Below, piece by piece: positions 1 to 5,392 of a stretch of DNA of 7,083 nucleotides; positions within the stretch are counted from its first letter, which is position 1; each line of letters begins with the position of its first letter. A model generated the notes under the pieces. That model was given only the letters and a program-made list of their open reading frames with translations. It was not told where the DNA came from and made no database searches. The stretch spans positions 1 through 7,083 of the forward strand of contig DAOUYN010000046.1 of NCBI GenBank assembly GCA_030666075.1, given 5' to 3'. Both the position numbers and the translations under genes were made by a program. The stretch comes from Actinomycetes bacterium. GTDB lineage: Bacteria > Actinomycetota > Aquicultoria > CAJVYJ01 > JAUVQD01.

Positions 1-130
1 AGCATAGTAACTGAACTAATGAGGGCATTAAAAAGAATGATTGTTATCCATGACATGACAGATACAAAATGCCTTATCATCAATAGCCATATCACTGAAA
101 AAAACAGGGGTAATATGGCTCCACAGACAA
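1..130. other. non-coding 3' flank of dnaA
   Basis: No open frame with recognisable protein content is seen here. The stretch follows the dnaA stop codon on the minus strand, so in the common bacterial order dnaN would begin beyond the left edge; that is inference. It holds a perfect 8-bp inverted repeat (listed separately) and two poor DnaA-box matches, TTATCCATG at 44-52 and TTATCATCA at 74-82, each 7 of 9. A weak minus-strand promoter-like pair (TTGATG at 83-78, TGTCAT at 60-55, 17-bp spacer, 4 of 6 each) could serve a downstream gene but is not convincing. Confidence 0.5.
85..120. repeat. 8-bp inverted repeat, possible hairpin after dnaA
   Basis: AGCCATAT at 85-92 is the exact reverse complement of ATATGGCT at 113-120, with a 20-nt loop that contains a run of seven A (T on the minus strand). 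It begins 11 nt past the dnaA stop codon. The stem is AT-rich and no T-run follows it, so it does not look like a standard intrinsic terminator. It could be an RNA hairpin in the dnaA 3' region or chance. Confidence 0.35.
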
Positions 131-1462
131 TCAACACCGGCTTTTGAGTTTGGTTGTGAGTTCTTGTATCTGTTCATATAGCTCTATCTCCTGATTTAAC
201 AGTTTTTCGATCTTGTTGGTAGCGTGGATAACTGTTGAATGATCACGATTACCAAAGGCGTTTCCGATCTTAGGTAAAGAAGCGTCGGTTAGTTCACGAG
301 ACAGGTACATCGCTATCTGGCGGGGCAGGACATACGGCTGTGCTCTCTTGGCGCCGGTAAGCTCGGCTTTGGTTAACCGGTAATATCTACAGACTTCGGT
401 TTGGATCCGAGAGATCGAGATCTCTTTAACCGAGTTTGTGGGAAAAACATCTCTTAGCACTTCGCTGGCCAAAGCCTTAGTAATGGTGTTGGAGGTCAAT
501 GAAGCAAAAGCTACGGTTCTTATCAGGGCACCCTCAAGTTCTCTGATATTCGACTGAATATTCGACGCGATGAACTCAAGAACGTCATTTGAGATCTCGA
601 GGTCTTCAAGCATCACTCGTTTCTTAAGAATCGCAATACGTGTTTCGAGATCGGGTGGCTGGATGTCTACGATAAGCCCGGATTCAAATCGAGTTCTGAG
701 GCGGGCCTCAAGCGTCGCAATGTCTTTTGGCGGTCGATCGCTGGAGATAATGATCTGCTTGTCGGCCTCATAAAGAGTGTTGAATGTATGGAAGAACTCT
801 TCTTGTGTGGCTTCTTTGTTCTCTAGGAATTGAATATCGTCTACCAGTAGAACATCAGTGTGCCGGTATTTTCGTTGAAATCCGGCGATCTTGTCTTTGT
901 CCCGGATCGAATTGATAAAGTCATTGGTAAATTTTTCAGAAGAAACATATTTGACCGTCATTCGTTGAAGGTGGGAGGAAACATAGTGAGCGATCGACTG
1001 TAAAAGGTGAGTCTTTCCGAGCCCGACTCCACCGTAAATAAAAAGGGGATTATATGATTGGGCCGGTTTTTCGGCGACCGCCAGGGCAGCCGCGTGCGCA
1101 AAGCGGTTGCTGCTGCCTATGACAAAAGTATCAAACGAGTATTTGGTTCTGATGTGAGAGCCGGCGACGGGTTTCGGATCAGGCTTGTGATCGATCTTCG
1201 GTGTCTCGTCCGGAGGGCGGACCACGAAAGCGACATCGACGGGGCCGTTGGTGGCCTCCCCAAGGGCGCCGGCTACCAGAGATATATATCTGGATGCTAG
1301 CCACTCTCTAGAAAAGTCGTTTGGCGTTGATATTGTGAACAGAGAGCCTGAAAAACTGACCGGCCTTATGTTCATGAACCATGTTTTGAAAGTTTGGTCG
1401 TTTAGCTGGGTGCGGAGCACCCCAAGCGCATCTTTCCAGACCATGTCGAGTTGCTCACTCAT
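131..1462 (-). CDS. dnaA: chromosomal replication initiator protein DnaA
   Basis: DnaA binds DnaA boxes at oriC, oligomerises as an ATP-bound filament, opens the duplex and helps load the replicative helicase. The 443-residue length is normal. Domain I spans about 1-80 and a short proline-rich linker about 81-104. The AAA+ domain follows, with Walker A GGVGLGKT at 144-151, Walker B LLVDDI at 205-210, a sensor segment IISSDRPP at 238-245 and the arginine-rich stretch [10 protein letters not shown] near 254-263. The DNA-binding domain IV ends the protein and carries the DnaA signature [10 protein letters not shown] at 405-414. The ATG at 1462 fits the usual N-terminus ([13 protein letters not shown]), but no Shine-Dalgarno precedes it; the only good one serves a 7-codon upstream ORF overlapping this start. 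The gene diverges from rpmH across the origin. An 8/9 DnaA box overlaps its likely promoter, so autoregulation is plausible. Confidence 0.98.
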   Translation of the reverse strand: MSEQLDMVWKDALGVLRTQLNDQTFKTWFMNIRPVSFSGSLFTISTPNDFSREWLASRYISLVAGALGEATNGPVDVAFVVRPPDETPKIDHKPDPKPVAGSHIRTKYSFDTFVIGSSNRFAHAAALAVAEKPAQSYNPLFIYGGVGLGKTHLLQSIAHYVSSHLQRMTVKYVSSEKFTNDFINSIRDKDKIAGFQRKYRHTDVLLVDDIQFLENKEATQEEFFHTFNTLYEADKQIIISSDRPPKDIATLEARLRTRFESGLIVDIQPPDLETRIAILKKRVMLEDLEISNDVLEFIASNIQSNIRELEGALIRTVAFASLTSNTITKALASEVLRDVFPTNSVKEISISRIQTEVCRYYRLTKAELTGAKRAQPYVLPRQIAMYLSRELTDASLPKIGNAFGNRDHSTVIHATNKIEKLLNQEIELYEQIQELTTKLKSRC

Positions 1463-1478
1463 AGATAAAAAAACTCAT
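1455..1478 (-). promoter_or_regulatory. 7-codon leader ORF overlapping the dnaA start
   Basis: On the minus strand an ATG at 1478-1476 opens MSFFIYE and stops at TGA 1457-1455, eight bases inside dnaA and in another frame. It is preceded by GGAG (1487-1484) with a 5-nt spacer, an ideal ribosome-binding arrangement, whereas the dnaA ATG at 1462 has only a T-rich sequence in front. Ribosomes finishing this ORF would stop within a few bases of the dnaA start and could reinitiate there. The ORF contains a run of seven T; a one-base loss there by slippage would fuse it in frame to DnaA. Its translation is inferred from position only. Confidence 0.45.
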
Positions 1479-1565
1479 AATAACTCCAACGAATTGTAGT
1501 CTTCACCAGACCGGGCAGCAAAGGGGTAAAATTGATAAAGCCACTGACCCCACGCCGACAATAAT

Positions 1566-1593
1566 ATAATAAAAAGAGTCGTCACGGTGTCGA
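1566..1593 (-). promoter_or_regulatory. probable dnaA promoter
   Basis: On the minus strand TCGACA (1593-1588, 5 of 6 to TTGACA) is followed after 16 bp by TATTAT (1571-1566, 5 of 6 to TATAAT). Transcription would start near 1559, leaving a leader of about 95 nt before dnaA. The -35 hexamer is contained in the 8/9 DnaA box at 1588-1596, so bound DnaA would compete with RNA polymerase. The AT-rich -10 region also allows other registers, for example TATATT at 1568-1563 with a 19-bp spacer. Confidence 0.5.
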
Positions 1594-1596
1594 TAA
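1588..1596 (-). promoter_or_regulatory. DnaA box, 8/9 match
   Basis: TTATCGACA on the minus strand differs from TTATCCACA at one position. It covers the -35 of the proposed dnaA promoter and adjoins the AT-rich segment. Confidence 0.55.
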
Positions 1597-1618
1597 AATG
1601 AAACTTTTTCAAAAAAAA

Positions 1619-1672
1619 CAGGTGTTCCCCCAACCACCTGCACGTCCATCAAACAAGCGTCTGGTTGGGACG
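1619..1672. repeat. cluster of overlapping inverted repeats in the origin
   Basis: Three inverted pairs overlap: CAGGTG (1619-1624) with CACCTG (1635-1640); CCCAACCA (1629-1636) with TGGTTGGG (1662-1669); and CGTCC (1643-1647) with GGACG (1668-1672). The pairings are mutually exclusive in part, so the single strand could adopt alternative folds. The cluster lies between the AT-rich segment and the plus-strand DnaA boxes. No known protein site is recognised. Confidence 0.4.
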
Positions 1673-1684
1673 ATTTGCACAAGG

Positions 1685-1693
1685 TTATCAACA
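1685..1693 (+). promoter_or_regulatory. DnaA box, 8/9 match
   Basis: TTATCAACA differs from the consensus TTATCCACA at one position. It is followed directly by three tandem GACA units (1696-1707). Confidence 0.6.
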
Positions 1694-1790
1694 GAGACAG
1701 ACAGACAATTCCGCTGCTTATGGGGCGAGTAAGATTGAAAATGTTGATTTTGGGCGAGAATCAAGGAAAGACGGCTACCTTTGAAAACAA

Positions 1791-1830
1791 ATACTTATCC
1801 ACAGCGATTTCCACACCTGTGGATAAGTAT
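1791..1830. repeat. 13-bp inverted repeat carrying two perfect DnaA boxes
   Basis: ATACTTATCCACA (1791-1803) and TGTGGATAAGTAT (1818-1830) are exact reverse complements separated by 14 bp. Each arm contains a perfect 9/9 DnaA box (plus strand at 1795-1803, minus strand at 1818-1826), and the symmetry extends four bases beyond each box. Inside the spacer a smaller inverted pair, CCACA (1811-1815) and TGTGG (1818-1822), overlaps the right arm and gives a third, weak box-like sequence (1807-1815, 7/9). The right arm ends 30 bp before the rpmH -35 hexamer. Confidence 0.9.
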
Positions 1831-1860
1831 TGGCCGGTGCTAGGGCGAAACTCGATGTTC

Positions 1861-1890
1861 TTGACACTTAAAAATAGCGACCGCTATAAT
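1861..1890 (+). promoter_or_regulatory. consensus sigma70-type promoter of the rpmH operon
   Basis: TTGACA (1861-1866) and TATAAT (1885-1890) match the housekeeping consensus at all 12 positions with an 18-bp spacer. Transcription should start near 1897, giving a leader of about 20 nt before rpmH. Because the downstream genes are closely spaced and no equally good promoter is seen before them, this probably drives the whole run. The nearest DnaA box ends about 35 bp upstream of the -35. Confidence 0.9.
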
Positions 1891-1917
1891 GACTGGCTGT
1901 AACAGGGAGAGACATAA

Positions 1918-2052
1918 ATGAAGAGAACCTATCAACCAAGCAACAGAAAACGGAAAAGAAAGCACGGCTTTCGAAACCGCATGAGCACCAAGGCGGGTCG
2001 GAGAATACTGTCGAACCGACGCCGTAAACAACGGGCGAAACTGACCGCCTAG
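1918..2052 (+). CDS. rpmH: 50S ribosomal protein L34
   Basis: L34 is a small basic protein of the large ribosomal subunit that contacts 23S rRNA. The 44-residue translation begins [18 protein letters not shown] and ends with [11 protein letters not shown], which matches the family along its full length, including the [15 protein letters not shown] core. GGGAG at 1905-1909 is placed 8 nt before the ATG. The gene is first after the consensus promoter and stops with TAG six bases before rnpA, in the same reading frame. The pairing of rpmH with rnpA next to the origin is very widely conserved. Confidence 0.98.
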   Translation: MKRTYQPSNRKRKRKHGFRNRMSTKAGRRILSNRRRKQRAKLTA

Positions 2053-2058
2053 CAGCTG

Positions 2059-2406
2059 ATGCACAAGGACCTTCGCTTAAGGTCGCCGAAAATGTTCAAG
2101 CAAGTCTATGCCCAAGGGAAGTCTGTGCACGCGCAGGACCTGGTGCTGCACTTTCTATATAGCAGCACGGACGAGCAAACCAGGGCGGGCTTCTCTGTTA
2201 GCAAGAGAGTGGGGAACGCGGTGACGCGGAACAAGCTCAAACGACGTCTCCGGGCCACTGTGGCGGAGAGCGAGGGCGCTTTGCGGCCCGGGTTCCTGCT
2301 GGTGTTCGTTGCGCGGCCCAGGGCGGCAATGGCTTCGTTTGCGAGCCTGAGCGAGTCGGGACGAGACTTGCTGCGCCGCGCCCATGTCCTCGATACCGGC
2401 AGCTAA
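2059..2406 (+). CDS. rnpA: ribonuclease P protein component
   Basis: RnpA is the protein subunit of RNase P; it binds the 5' leader of precursor tRNA and assists the catalytic RNA. The 115-residue length is typical. The start segment LRLRSPKMFKQVYAQGKSV and the RNR-type motif KRVGNAVTRNKLKRRLR (49-65) are diagnostic, followed by FLLVFVARPRA (79-89), which fits the usual late beta strand. No clear Shine-Dalgarno precedes the ATG, and the gene is in frame with rpmH, separated only by TAG CAG CTG, so translational coupling to rpmH is likely. The stop codon overlaps the yidD start (TAATG). Confidence 0.97.
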   Translation: MHKDLRLRSPKMFKQVYAQGKSVHAQDLVLHFLYSSTDEQTRAGFSVSKRVGNAVTRNKLKRRLRATVAESEGALRPGFLLVFVARPRAAMASFASLSESGRDLLRRAHVLDTGS

Positions 2407-2615
2407 TGAAGTTTATTGTGACGGGGATCATACGGGGCTATCAGCGGATTGTTTCGCCCTGGCTGCCTTCGTCTTGCCGGTTTTACCCGTCGTGCTCGGA
2501 GTATTGTGCGCAGGCGGTTTCTAAGCATGGAGCGACCAAGGGTCTGTGGCTCGGCTTTCGCCGGGTGATACGTTGTCATCCATTCAATCCGGGTGGATAT
2601 GACCCAGTTAAGTAA
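2406..2615 (+). CDS. yidD: membrane protein insertion efficiency factor YidD
   Basis: YidD is a small membrane-associated protein linked to YidC-dependent insertion of inner-membrane proteins. The 69-residue translation shows the family hallmarks: an amphipathic N-terminus with YQRIVSPWLPSSCRFYPSCSEYC (12-34, cysteines at 24, 30 and 34) and the C-terminal RCHPFNPGGYDPV (56-68). The ATG shares one base with the rnpA stop codon, so it is probably translated by coupling, since no strong ribosome-binding site is visible. It ends 10 nt before yidC. Confidence 0.97.
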   Translation: MKFIVTGIIRGYQRIVSPWLPSSCRFYPSCSEYCAQAVSKHGATKGLWLGFRRVIRCHPFNPGGYDPVK

Positions 2616-2625
2616 GGAGTAGATA

Positions 2626-3306
2626 GTGACCGCGATTTTACAGCCCATCATCGATATTTTGAAGGCGACGCTCGAGTTCTTCGCCCAGCTCACAGGGGAC
2701 TATGGGGTGGCGATCATCTTGTTGACGATCACGGTCCGAATATTGCTGCTGCCTCTGACGATCAAGCAGACAAAGTCGATGCAAGAGATGAAGCGGATCC
2801 AGCCTAAGCTCAAAGAGCTGCAGGCTAAATATAAAGACAACAAAGAGAAGCTCCAAGAAGAGATCATGAAGTTCTATAAAGAGCACAAGATCAACCCGCT
2901 GTCCGGATGCTTGCCCTTACTGCTTCAGCTTCCGATCATGTTCGCTCTCTTTAGGGTGCTGCTAGAGCTCGAAAAGCACAATTTTTGGCTGGTCATGGAC
3001 AACATAAGCGTGTCGGCCAAGGAAGCGGTGGACATGGTGAGCGCAGGGAAGCTGGGTGCTGTTGACGCGGCCCCATATATATTTCTAGCCTTGATCATGA
3101 TCGGAACGACCTATTGGCAATCGAAGATGATGAGCGCAGACGCTCAGCAGGACCGGATGATGTTGTTTATGAGCCTGTTCATGGCTTATCTCGGGTGGAC
3201 GCTCCCGGCCGGCGTGGTGTTGTACTTGGTCGTGACCAACATATGGACTATCGGGCAGCAGTACGTGACGCTTCGCGGCACGACTGTGGCGGCGGAAGGA
3301 AGCTAA
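2626..3306 (+). CDS. yidC: membrane protein insertase YidC/Oxa1/Alb3 family
   Basis: YidC inserts and folds integral membrane proteins, alone or with SecYEG. At 226 residues it is the short form without the large periplasmic domain of Gram-negative YidC, and no lipoprotein signal is visible. Hydrophobic segments lie near 27-46, 93-112, 148-163, 177-192 and 194-211. Arg38 in TVRILLLPLT fits the conserved positive residue of the hydrophilic groove. Residues 48-90 form the charged, coiled-coil-like cytoplasmic hairpin (KQTKSMQEMKRIQPKLKELQ), followed by INPLSGCLPLLLQLPI. The GTG start at 2626 is chosen because AAGGAG (2614-2619) precedes it at 6 nt and the N-terminus fits the family. Expression beside yidD suits their joint role. 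Confidence 0.96.
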   Translation: MTAILQPIIDILKATLEFFAQLTGDYGVAIILLTITVRILLLPLTIKQTKSMQEMKRIQPKLKELQAKYKDNKEKLQEEIMKFYKEHKINPLSGCLPLLLQLPIMFALFRVLLELEKHNFWLVMDNISVSAKEAVDMVSAGKLGAVDAAPYIFLALIMIGTTYWQSKMMSADAQQDRMMLFMSLFMAYLGWTLPAGVVLYLVVTNIWTIGQQYVTLRGTTVAAEGS

Positions 3307-3930
3307 ATGGGTAGCTCAGTACAGGCCGAGGGCGATAGCGCGCAAGAAGCGATCGATGCGGCCCTGGAAGAACTAGGGGTCGGACCGGAAGAAGTAGATA
3401 TTGAGATCGTCGAAGAAGCAAACAAGGGCTTGCTAGGTCTGCGCCGGGGCCGGGCCAAAGTGATCGTCACCGTCAAGGACCACGCGTATATTGCTCAGAC
3501 GATCATTGAAGAGATCGCAGATCTGCTCGATGTCGATTGCGATGTCGAGATATATGTTGAGGACGATGAAACATGGGTGGCCGTAAGCGGCGAGTCACTT
3601 TCTTGGTTGATAGGCCATCACGGCCGGACGCTCGACGCGCTCCAGGTCGTAGTCGGGGCGATCGTCAATAAACGCATGAAGGCGTCGGTTCGCGTTATCC
3701 TTGATGTGGAAGGATACCGGGCACGACGAAAACGAGAGGTCAAAGAGATCGCAGAACGGACGATCGGGAAAGTTTTAGCTCAGCATGAGGCGATCGCGCT
3801 TCGTCCCATGAGCGCAATGGAACGCAAGACCGTGCACACGACTGCCGGCCAATATGACGGGATCTCAACGATCTCCGAAGGCTCGGAGCCCGACCGCTAT
3901 GTAGTAATAGAACCGGCAGATACGGACTAG
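3307..3930 (+). CDS. jag: RNA-binding protein Jag/KhpB (SpoIIIJ-associated)
   Basis: KhpB/Jag is a cytoplasmic RNA-binding protein implicated in cell elongation and division in Gram-positive bacteria, usually encoded beside yidC (spoIIIJ). The 207 residues show three expected parts: a Jag-N domain (about 7-56, ending GLLGLRRGRAKVIV), a KH domain with the GxxG loop IGHHGRTLDALQ (102-113), and an R3H domain (about 145-205) with the RxxxH motif RKTVH at 173-177. The ATG follows the yidC stop with no gap, and AAGGAA (3296-3301) inside the yidC end acts as ribosome-binding site. The protein is acidic at its N-terminus and complete. Confidence 0.95.
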   Translation: MGSSVQAEGDSAQEAIDAALEELGVGPEEVDIEIVEEANKGLLGLRRGRAKVIVTVKDHAYIAQTIIEEIADLLDVDCDVEIYVEDDETWVAVSGESLSWLIGHHGRTLDALQVVVGAIVNKRMKASVRVILDVEGYRARRKREVKEIAERTIGKVLAQHEAIALRPMSAMERKTVHTTAGQYDGISTISEGSEPDRYVVIEPADTD

Positions 3931-3961
3931 CACCGCCCGCCTTCCTCGGGGGCCCTCGCCT

Positions 3962-5350
3962 ATGATGGCCAGTAACGATACAATCGCTGCGATATCGACC
4001 CCGGTCGGGATGGGCGGCATAGGCATCATCCGGATCAGCGGGCCGCAGGCGCTCGCGGTCGGCGCCAAACTGATCGGCAGCGACGCACAAGCTTTTTCCC
4101 GACGCCCCACCCACACGCTCTTTCGCGCCCACGTCTGTGATCCGCTGGACGGTCGGCTGGTCGATGAATGCCTTGTTTCGGTGATGCGCGCTCCACGATC
4201 CTATACACGCGAGGACGTCGTCGAGGTCAACGCGCATTCCGGGGCGCCGTCAATGCGAAGAATCTTAGAGATCGCTCTGGGTTTTGGCGCCAGATTGGCT
4301 GAACCGGGCGAGTTTACCAAAAGAGCCTTTTTATCGGGACGGCTCGACCTTTCTCAGGCGGAGGCGATCGCCTCATTGATACGCGCCCGGAGCGCAGCTG
4401 CCGCCCGCGCCGCGGCCTACCAGGCAGAGGGCCACCTCTCTAAGCGGATCGCCGGGGTCAAGGACGAACTGCTCGAGACGACAGCCTACCTGGAGGCAGC
4501 GGTTGATTTTTCCGAAGAGGACATCGAAGCGCTCGACCGGCCAGGGGTGCGGACGAGGCTCGATCGCCACGACGACGAGCTGCAAGGGCTCATTGAAGAA
4601 GCAGAGCGCGGCCAAGTCTATGATCAGGGGCTTAGGACGGCCCTGGTCGGCCGGCCCAATGTCGGAAAGTCGAGCCTTTTGAACGCGCTTTCACGCGAAG
4701 AGCGGGCGATAGACAGCGCCCAACCAGGAACAACACGAGATATTGTTGAATCAACCGTGCTCTTGGGGGAAGTGCCTCTCTTGCTGCGCGACACCGCGGG
4801 CTGGCGGGACCCCAGCGATGATATTGAAGCGGAAGGGATCGCTCGTAGCCAAGCAGCTCTCGACAGCGCTGACCTGGTTGTGTTGGTGTTGGCCGGCAAC
4901 GAGCCCCTCTCGGGTGAAGATGAGGCGTTGATCGACGCCCTGGCTGGGAACGAGAAGACGATCGTTGTTATTAACAAGACCGACCTCCCCTCCCGGCTTG
5001 ATCTCGAGGGTCTCCCCCCTCAGCTTCAGGGCCTCCCGCGGGTCGAGCTCTCTGCTACAACGGGAACGGGCCTAAAAGAACTGGAGTCCGCGGTTCTGCG
5101 GTTAGTCGGCCTGGGGCCCGAGCCGGAAGCGAATGAAATGATAATCGCAGATGCCCGTCAACGAGAAGAACTGCGCGGGGCCCAAACAGCATTGTTGGAC
5201 GCACGGGGGGCATTGGATGCGGGGTTTGGTGAAGAGATAATGGCGCCGCTATTGAAGGACGCTGTAGGGAAACTGGCTCGCTTTGTTGGCGAAGATGTCG
5301 ATGAGGCGGTCTTGGATCGTATCTTCGCCCGATTTTGCATTGGCAAGTGA
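3962..5350 (+). CDS. mnmE: tRNA modification GTPase MnmE (TrmE)
   Basis: MnmE works with MnmG to install carboxymethylaminomethyl-type groups at C5 of the wobble uridine in certain tRNAs, using a methylene-tetrahydrofolate carbon and GTP hydrolysis. The 462-residue protein is full length. The N-terminal folate-binding domain starts DTIAAISTPVGMGGIGIIRISG (6-27), followed by the helical domain. The inserted G domain has G1 GRPNVGKS (230-237), G2 GTTRD (256-260), G3 DTAG (277-280), G4 NKTD (338-341) and a G5-like SATTG (364-368). The C-terminus is the invariant CIGK (459-462). The region often read HGG in other members is HSG here (92-94). No good ribosome-binding site is visible before the tandem ATGs at 3962 and 3965, so either could be used. 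It follows jag after 31 GC-rich nt. Confidence 0.97.
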   Translation: MMASNDTIAAISTPVGMGGIGIIRISGPQALAVGAKLIGSDAQAFSRRPTHTLFRAHVCDPLDGRLVDECLVSVMRAPRSYTREDVVEVNAHSGAPSMRRILEIALGFGARLAEPGEFTKRAFLSGRLDLSQAEAIASLIRARSAAAARAAAYQAEGHLSKRIAGVKDELLETTAYLEAAVDFSEEDIEALDRPGVRTRLDRHDDELQGLIEEAERGQVYDQGLRTALVGRPNVGKSSLLNALSREERAIDSAQPGTTRDIVESTVLLGEVPLLLRDTAGWRDPSDDIEAEGIARSQAALDSADLVVLVLAGNEPLSGEDEALIDALAGNEKTIVVINKTDLPSRLDLEGLPPQLQGLPRVELSATTGTGLKELESAVLRLVGLGPEPEANEMIIADARQREELRGAQTALLDARGALDAGFGEEIMAPLLKDAVGKLARFVGEDVDEAVLDRIFARFCIGK

Positions 5351-5364
5351 CTCTGGCCAAATAT

Positions 5365-5377
5365 TCCCGTTTCGGGA
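5365..5377 (+). repeat. short hairpin between mnmE and the GidA-like gene
   Basis: TCCCG (5365-5369), a TTT loop and CGGGA (5373-5377) form a perfect 5-bp stem, which flanking ATT and AAT can lengthen past a one-base bulge. No T-run follows, so it is not a clear intrinsic terminator. It could stabilise the mRNA end or set different expression of the two genes; chance is possible. Confidence 0.35.
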
Positions 5378-5392
5378 TAATCTGTCATTGAG

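Larger units (their letters stand above)
1561..1620. other. AT-rich segment, candidate DNA unwinding element
   Basis: Only about 15 of 60 bases are G or C. It opens with 15 consecutive A/T bases (1561-1575) and ends with a T5 and an A8 tract (1605-1618). It sits on the dnaA side of the perfect DnaA boxes. The same AT-rich DNA also contains the likely -10 of the dnaA promoter, so part of the richness could be promoter-related. I see no clear DnaA-trio repeat. Confidence 0.5.
1463..1917. other. oriC: probable chromosomal origin oriC
   Basis: This 455-bp gene-free region lies between divergent dnaA and rpmH, a common origin location. Two perfect DnaA boxes (1795-1803 plus strand, 1818-1826 minus strand) and two 8/9 boxes (1588-1596 minus, 1685-1693 plus) are visible. 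The 60 bases at 1561-1620 are only about 25% GC and include 15 consecutive A/T bases (1561-1575), the best candidate for the unwinding element. Both dnaA and the rpmH run point away from the region, as expected for leading-strand genes at a bidirectional origin. No GATC site occurs inside it, although GATC is frequent in the flanking genes. The dnaA and rpmH promoters also lie here. Confidence 0.85.

Noticed and set aside
223..231. 8/9 DnaA box TTATCCACG on the minus strand inside dnaA
   Set aside because: It encodes the conserved V-I-H-A of the DnaA signature, so the match is explained by protein coding.
1280..1291. 12-bp palindrome AGATATATATCT
   Set aside because: It is a low-complexity AT run within the dnaA domain I coding region and has no contextual support.
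1371..1380. 10-bp palindrome GTTCATGAAC considered as a second parS-like site
   Set aside because: It lacks the CACGTG centre and lies in dnaA coding sequence; the resemblance to parS is only in the outer bases.
1493..1521. Second dnaA promoter candidate TTGCTG, 17 bp, TACAAT on the minus strand
   Set aside because: The -35 matches only 3 of 6 and the start would fall on the Shine-Dalgarno of the leader ORF.
1503..1691. 62-residue minus-strand open frame in the origin, and similar frames at 1675-1902 and 1840-2064
   Set aside because: They have no recognisable protein content, and they cover DnaA boxes and promoters or run antisense to rpmH.
3931..3961. Possible terminator or promoter in the GC-rich gap between jag and mnmE
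   Set aside because: Only a short GGGCCC palindrome is present, with no stable stem, T-run or promoter hexamers.
4361..4374. 14-bp palindrome GAGGCGATCGCCTC containing the HIP1-like octamer GCGATCGC; a second octamer at 3790-3797
   Set aside because: Only two copies are seen, both in well-conserved coding sequence with GATC-rich codon use, and nothing else points to cyanobacteria, where HIP1 is abundant.
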